Source: Bifidobacterium breve (GTDB lineage: Bacteria > Actinomycetota > Actinomycetes > Mycobacteriales > Mycobacteriaceae). Taken from it: a DNA stretch of 13,687 bases. Below are positions 11,596 to 13,687 of the stretch, in pieces. Location: NCBI GenBank assembly GCA_943331415.1, contig CALQLM010000003.1:1-13687 (forward strand), read 5' to 3'. The position numbers and the translations under genes were made by a program. Each line of letters begins with the position of its first letter. Position 1 is the stretch's first letter. Under the pieces are notes generated by a model that was not told the DNA's origin, did no database searches, and was given only the letters and a program-made list of their open reading frames with translations.

Positions 11596-12453
11596 ATGAC
11601 AGACCTGCCGTCGCAATGGAGTCACGAGCCGGGGGCGTCGCTGCGCTTTCGGGCCGGCGACACGATCGCCGCTATCGATACCGATGCCAGCCCGGGCTTC
11701 ACCGGCAGTCGCAGCGACGCCATCGAGATTCAGGCCGAGCGCAACCAACGCCTGGCCGGTCTGCAGGAGATGCTCTACGCCGACGGCAAGGGCGGCAGCA
11801 ACCGCTCACTGCTGCTGGTGCTGCAGGGCATGGACACTGCAGGCAAGGGCAGCATCGTGAAAAAGGTGCTGAGCGGGACCAACCCGATGGGAATCCGCTA
11901 CACCGGCTTCGGACCTCCGACCGAGGAGGAACGGTCGCACCATTTTCTGTGGCGGATCAACAACGCCCTGCCGCCGGCCGGCCATATCGGGGTTTTCGAC
12001 CGCTCGCACTACGAAGACGTACTGGTGGTCAGGGTTCACGACTTGGTGCCCCGCGAGGTCTGGGAAGGCCGCTACGACGAGATCAACACGTTTGAAAAAG
12101 AACTCGTGGAGTCAGGCACCACCCTGGTCAAGGTCGCGATGTTCGTCTCGCTCGACGAGCAGAAACGCCGGCTGGCCGAGCGGCTGGAGCGACCCGACCG
12201 GTACTGGAAGTACAACCCCCGAGATCTCGAGGAACGCAAGCTATGGCCCGCCTACCAGGAGGCCTATCAGGCGGTGTTGGACCGGACCTCCACCGACTAC
12301 GCGCCCTGGTACGTCCTGCCCTGCGATAAGAAGTGGTACAGCCAGCTGGCCGTCACCGAACTCCTCATCGATGCGCTCAAGGGGATGAAACTGACCTGGC
12401 CCCCCGCCGACTTCGACGTCGAGGCAGAGAAGAAGAAACTGGCTGGGGCCTGA
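11596..12453 (+). CDS. PPK2-family polyphosphate:nucleotide phosphotransferase
   Basis: A 285-residue single-domain PPK2. The Walker A loop is LQGMDTAGKGS (residues 76-86, K84), the lid-like region contains RYTGFGPPTEEERSHHFLWR (101-120), and the Walker B motif is VFDRSHYEDVLVVRVH (133-148). Further family blocks are FVSLDEQKRRLAERLERPDRYWKY and PWYVLPCDKKWYS near the C-terminus. PPK2 enzymes use inorganic polyphosphate to phosphorylate nucleoside mono- or diphosphates. The GMDTxGKG loop resembles actinobacterial single-domain class III-like members that accept AMP and ADP, but class cannot be fixed by eye. I do not recall a PPK2 gene at this place in M. tuberculosis (its ppk2 is elsewhere), so this looks like a lineage-specific insertion or a retained extra copy. 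It starts 9 nt after the TetR gene and ends 15 nt from the convergent umaA stop. Confidence 0.92.
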   Translation: MTDLPSQWSHEPGASLRFRAGDTIAAIDTDASPGFTGSRSDAIEIQAERNQRLAGLQEMLYADGKGGSNRSLLLVLQGMDTAGKGSIVKKVLSGTNPMGIRYTGFGPPTEEERSHHFLWRINNALPPAGHIGVFDRSHYEDVLVVRVHDLVPREVWEGRYDEINTFEKELVESGTTLVKVAMFVSLDEQKRRLAERLERPDRYWKYNPRDLEERKLWPAYQEAYQAVLDRTSTDYAPWYVLPCDKKWYSQLAVTELLIDALKGMKLTWPPADFDVEAEKKKLAGA

Positions 12454-12468
12454 AGATTTGGCGCCTGA

Positions 12469-13687
<1,219 letters not shown>

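Overview
The window looks like chromosomal DNA of a mycobacterium, probably a non-tuberculous, Mycolicibacterium-like species. It has high GC content and actinobacterial codon use. It carries the mycothiol gene mshA, the lysine-rich mycobacterial adhesin hbhA and a mycolic-acid methyltransferase (umaA type), plus several DUFs typical of mycobacteria. Gene order follows, from memory, the M. tuberculosis Rv0468-Rv0489 interval, in reverse orientation and with several genes missing and one added.

Layout from left to right: (1) 1-2094, minus strand: mshA, then ybjN-like (ATGA overlap), then gpm1 (cut by the window edge). (2) 2166-2918, plus: a short-chain dehydrogenase, convergent with murB (2933-3982, minus). 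(3) 4008-7551, plus: a tight five-gene run of two tandem DUF2505/SRPBCC proteins, a SAM methyltransferase-like protein, a carbon-nitrogen hydrolase and a proline-rich membrane-anchored DUF2993 (LmeA-type) protein. (4) 10844-7548, minus: a DUF445 membrane protein, an XRE regulator, hbhA, a DUF2516 membrane protein and a secreted DUF2599 protein. (5) 10888-12453, plus: a TetR regulator and a PPK2-family polyphosphate kinase. (6) 13687-12469, minus: the fadB2 3' end and umaA.

The region is almost entirely coding. The longest non-coding stretches are about 91 bp (9446-9536), 76 bp (8977-9052) and 71 bp (2095-2165), so no stretch over 300 bp lacks a gene. I see no tRNA, rRNA, CRISPR array, insertion sequence, phage gene or attachment site.

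The common theme is the cell envelope and redox housekeeping: peptidoglycan (murB), mycolate modification (umaA), surface adhesin (hbhA), putative lipid-binding proteins (DUF2505, DUF2993) and mycothiol (mshA). No obvious new defence or mobile system is present. The most informative signals are regulatory. Many genes have a TANNNT-like -10 box 6-8 nt before the start codon, which predicts leaderless mRNAs. Other genes have clear Shine-Dalgarno sequences, one of them in front of a likely CTG start. The XRE promoter is covered by a near-palindrome that looks like an auto-operator.
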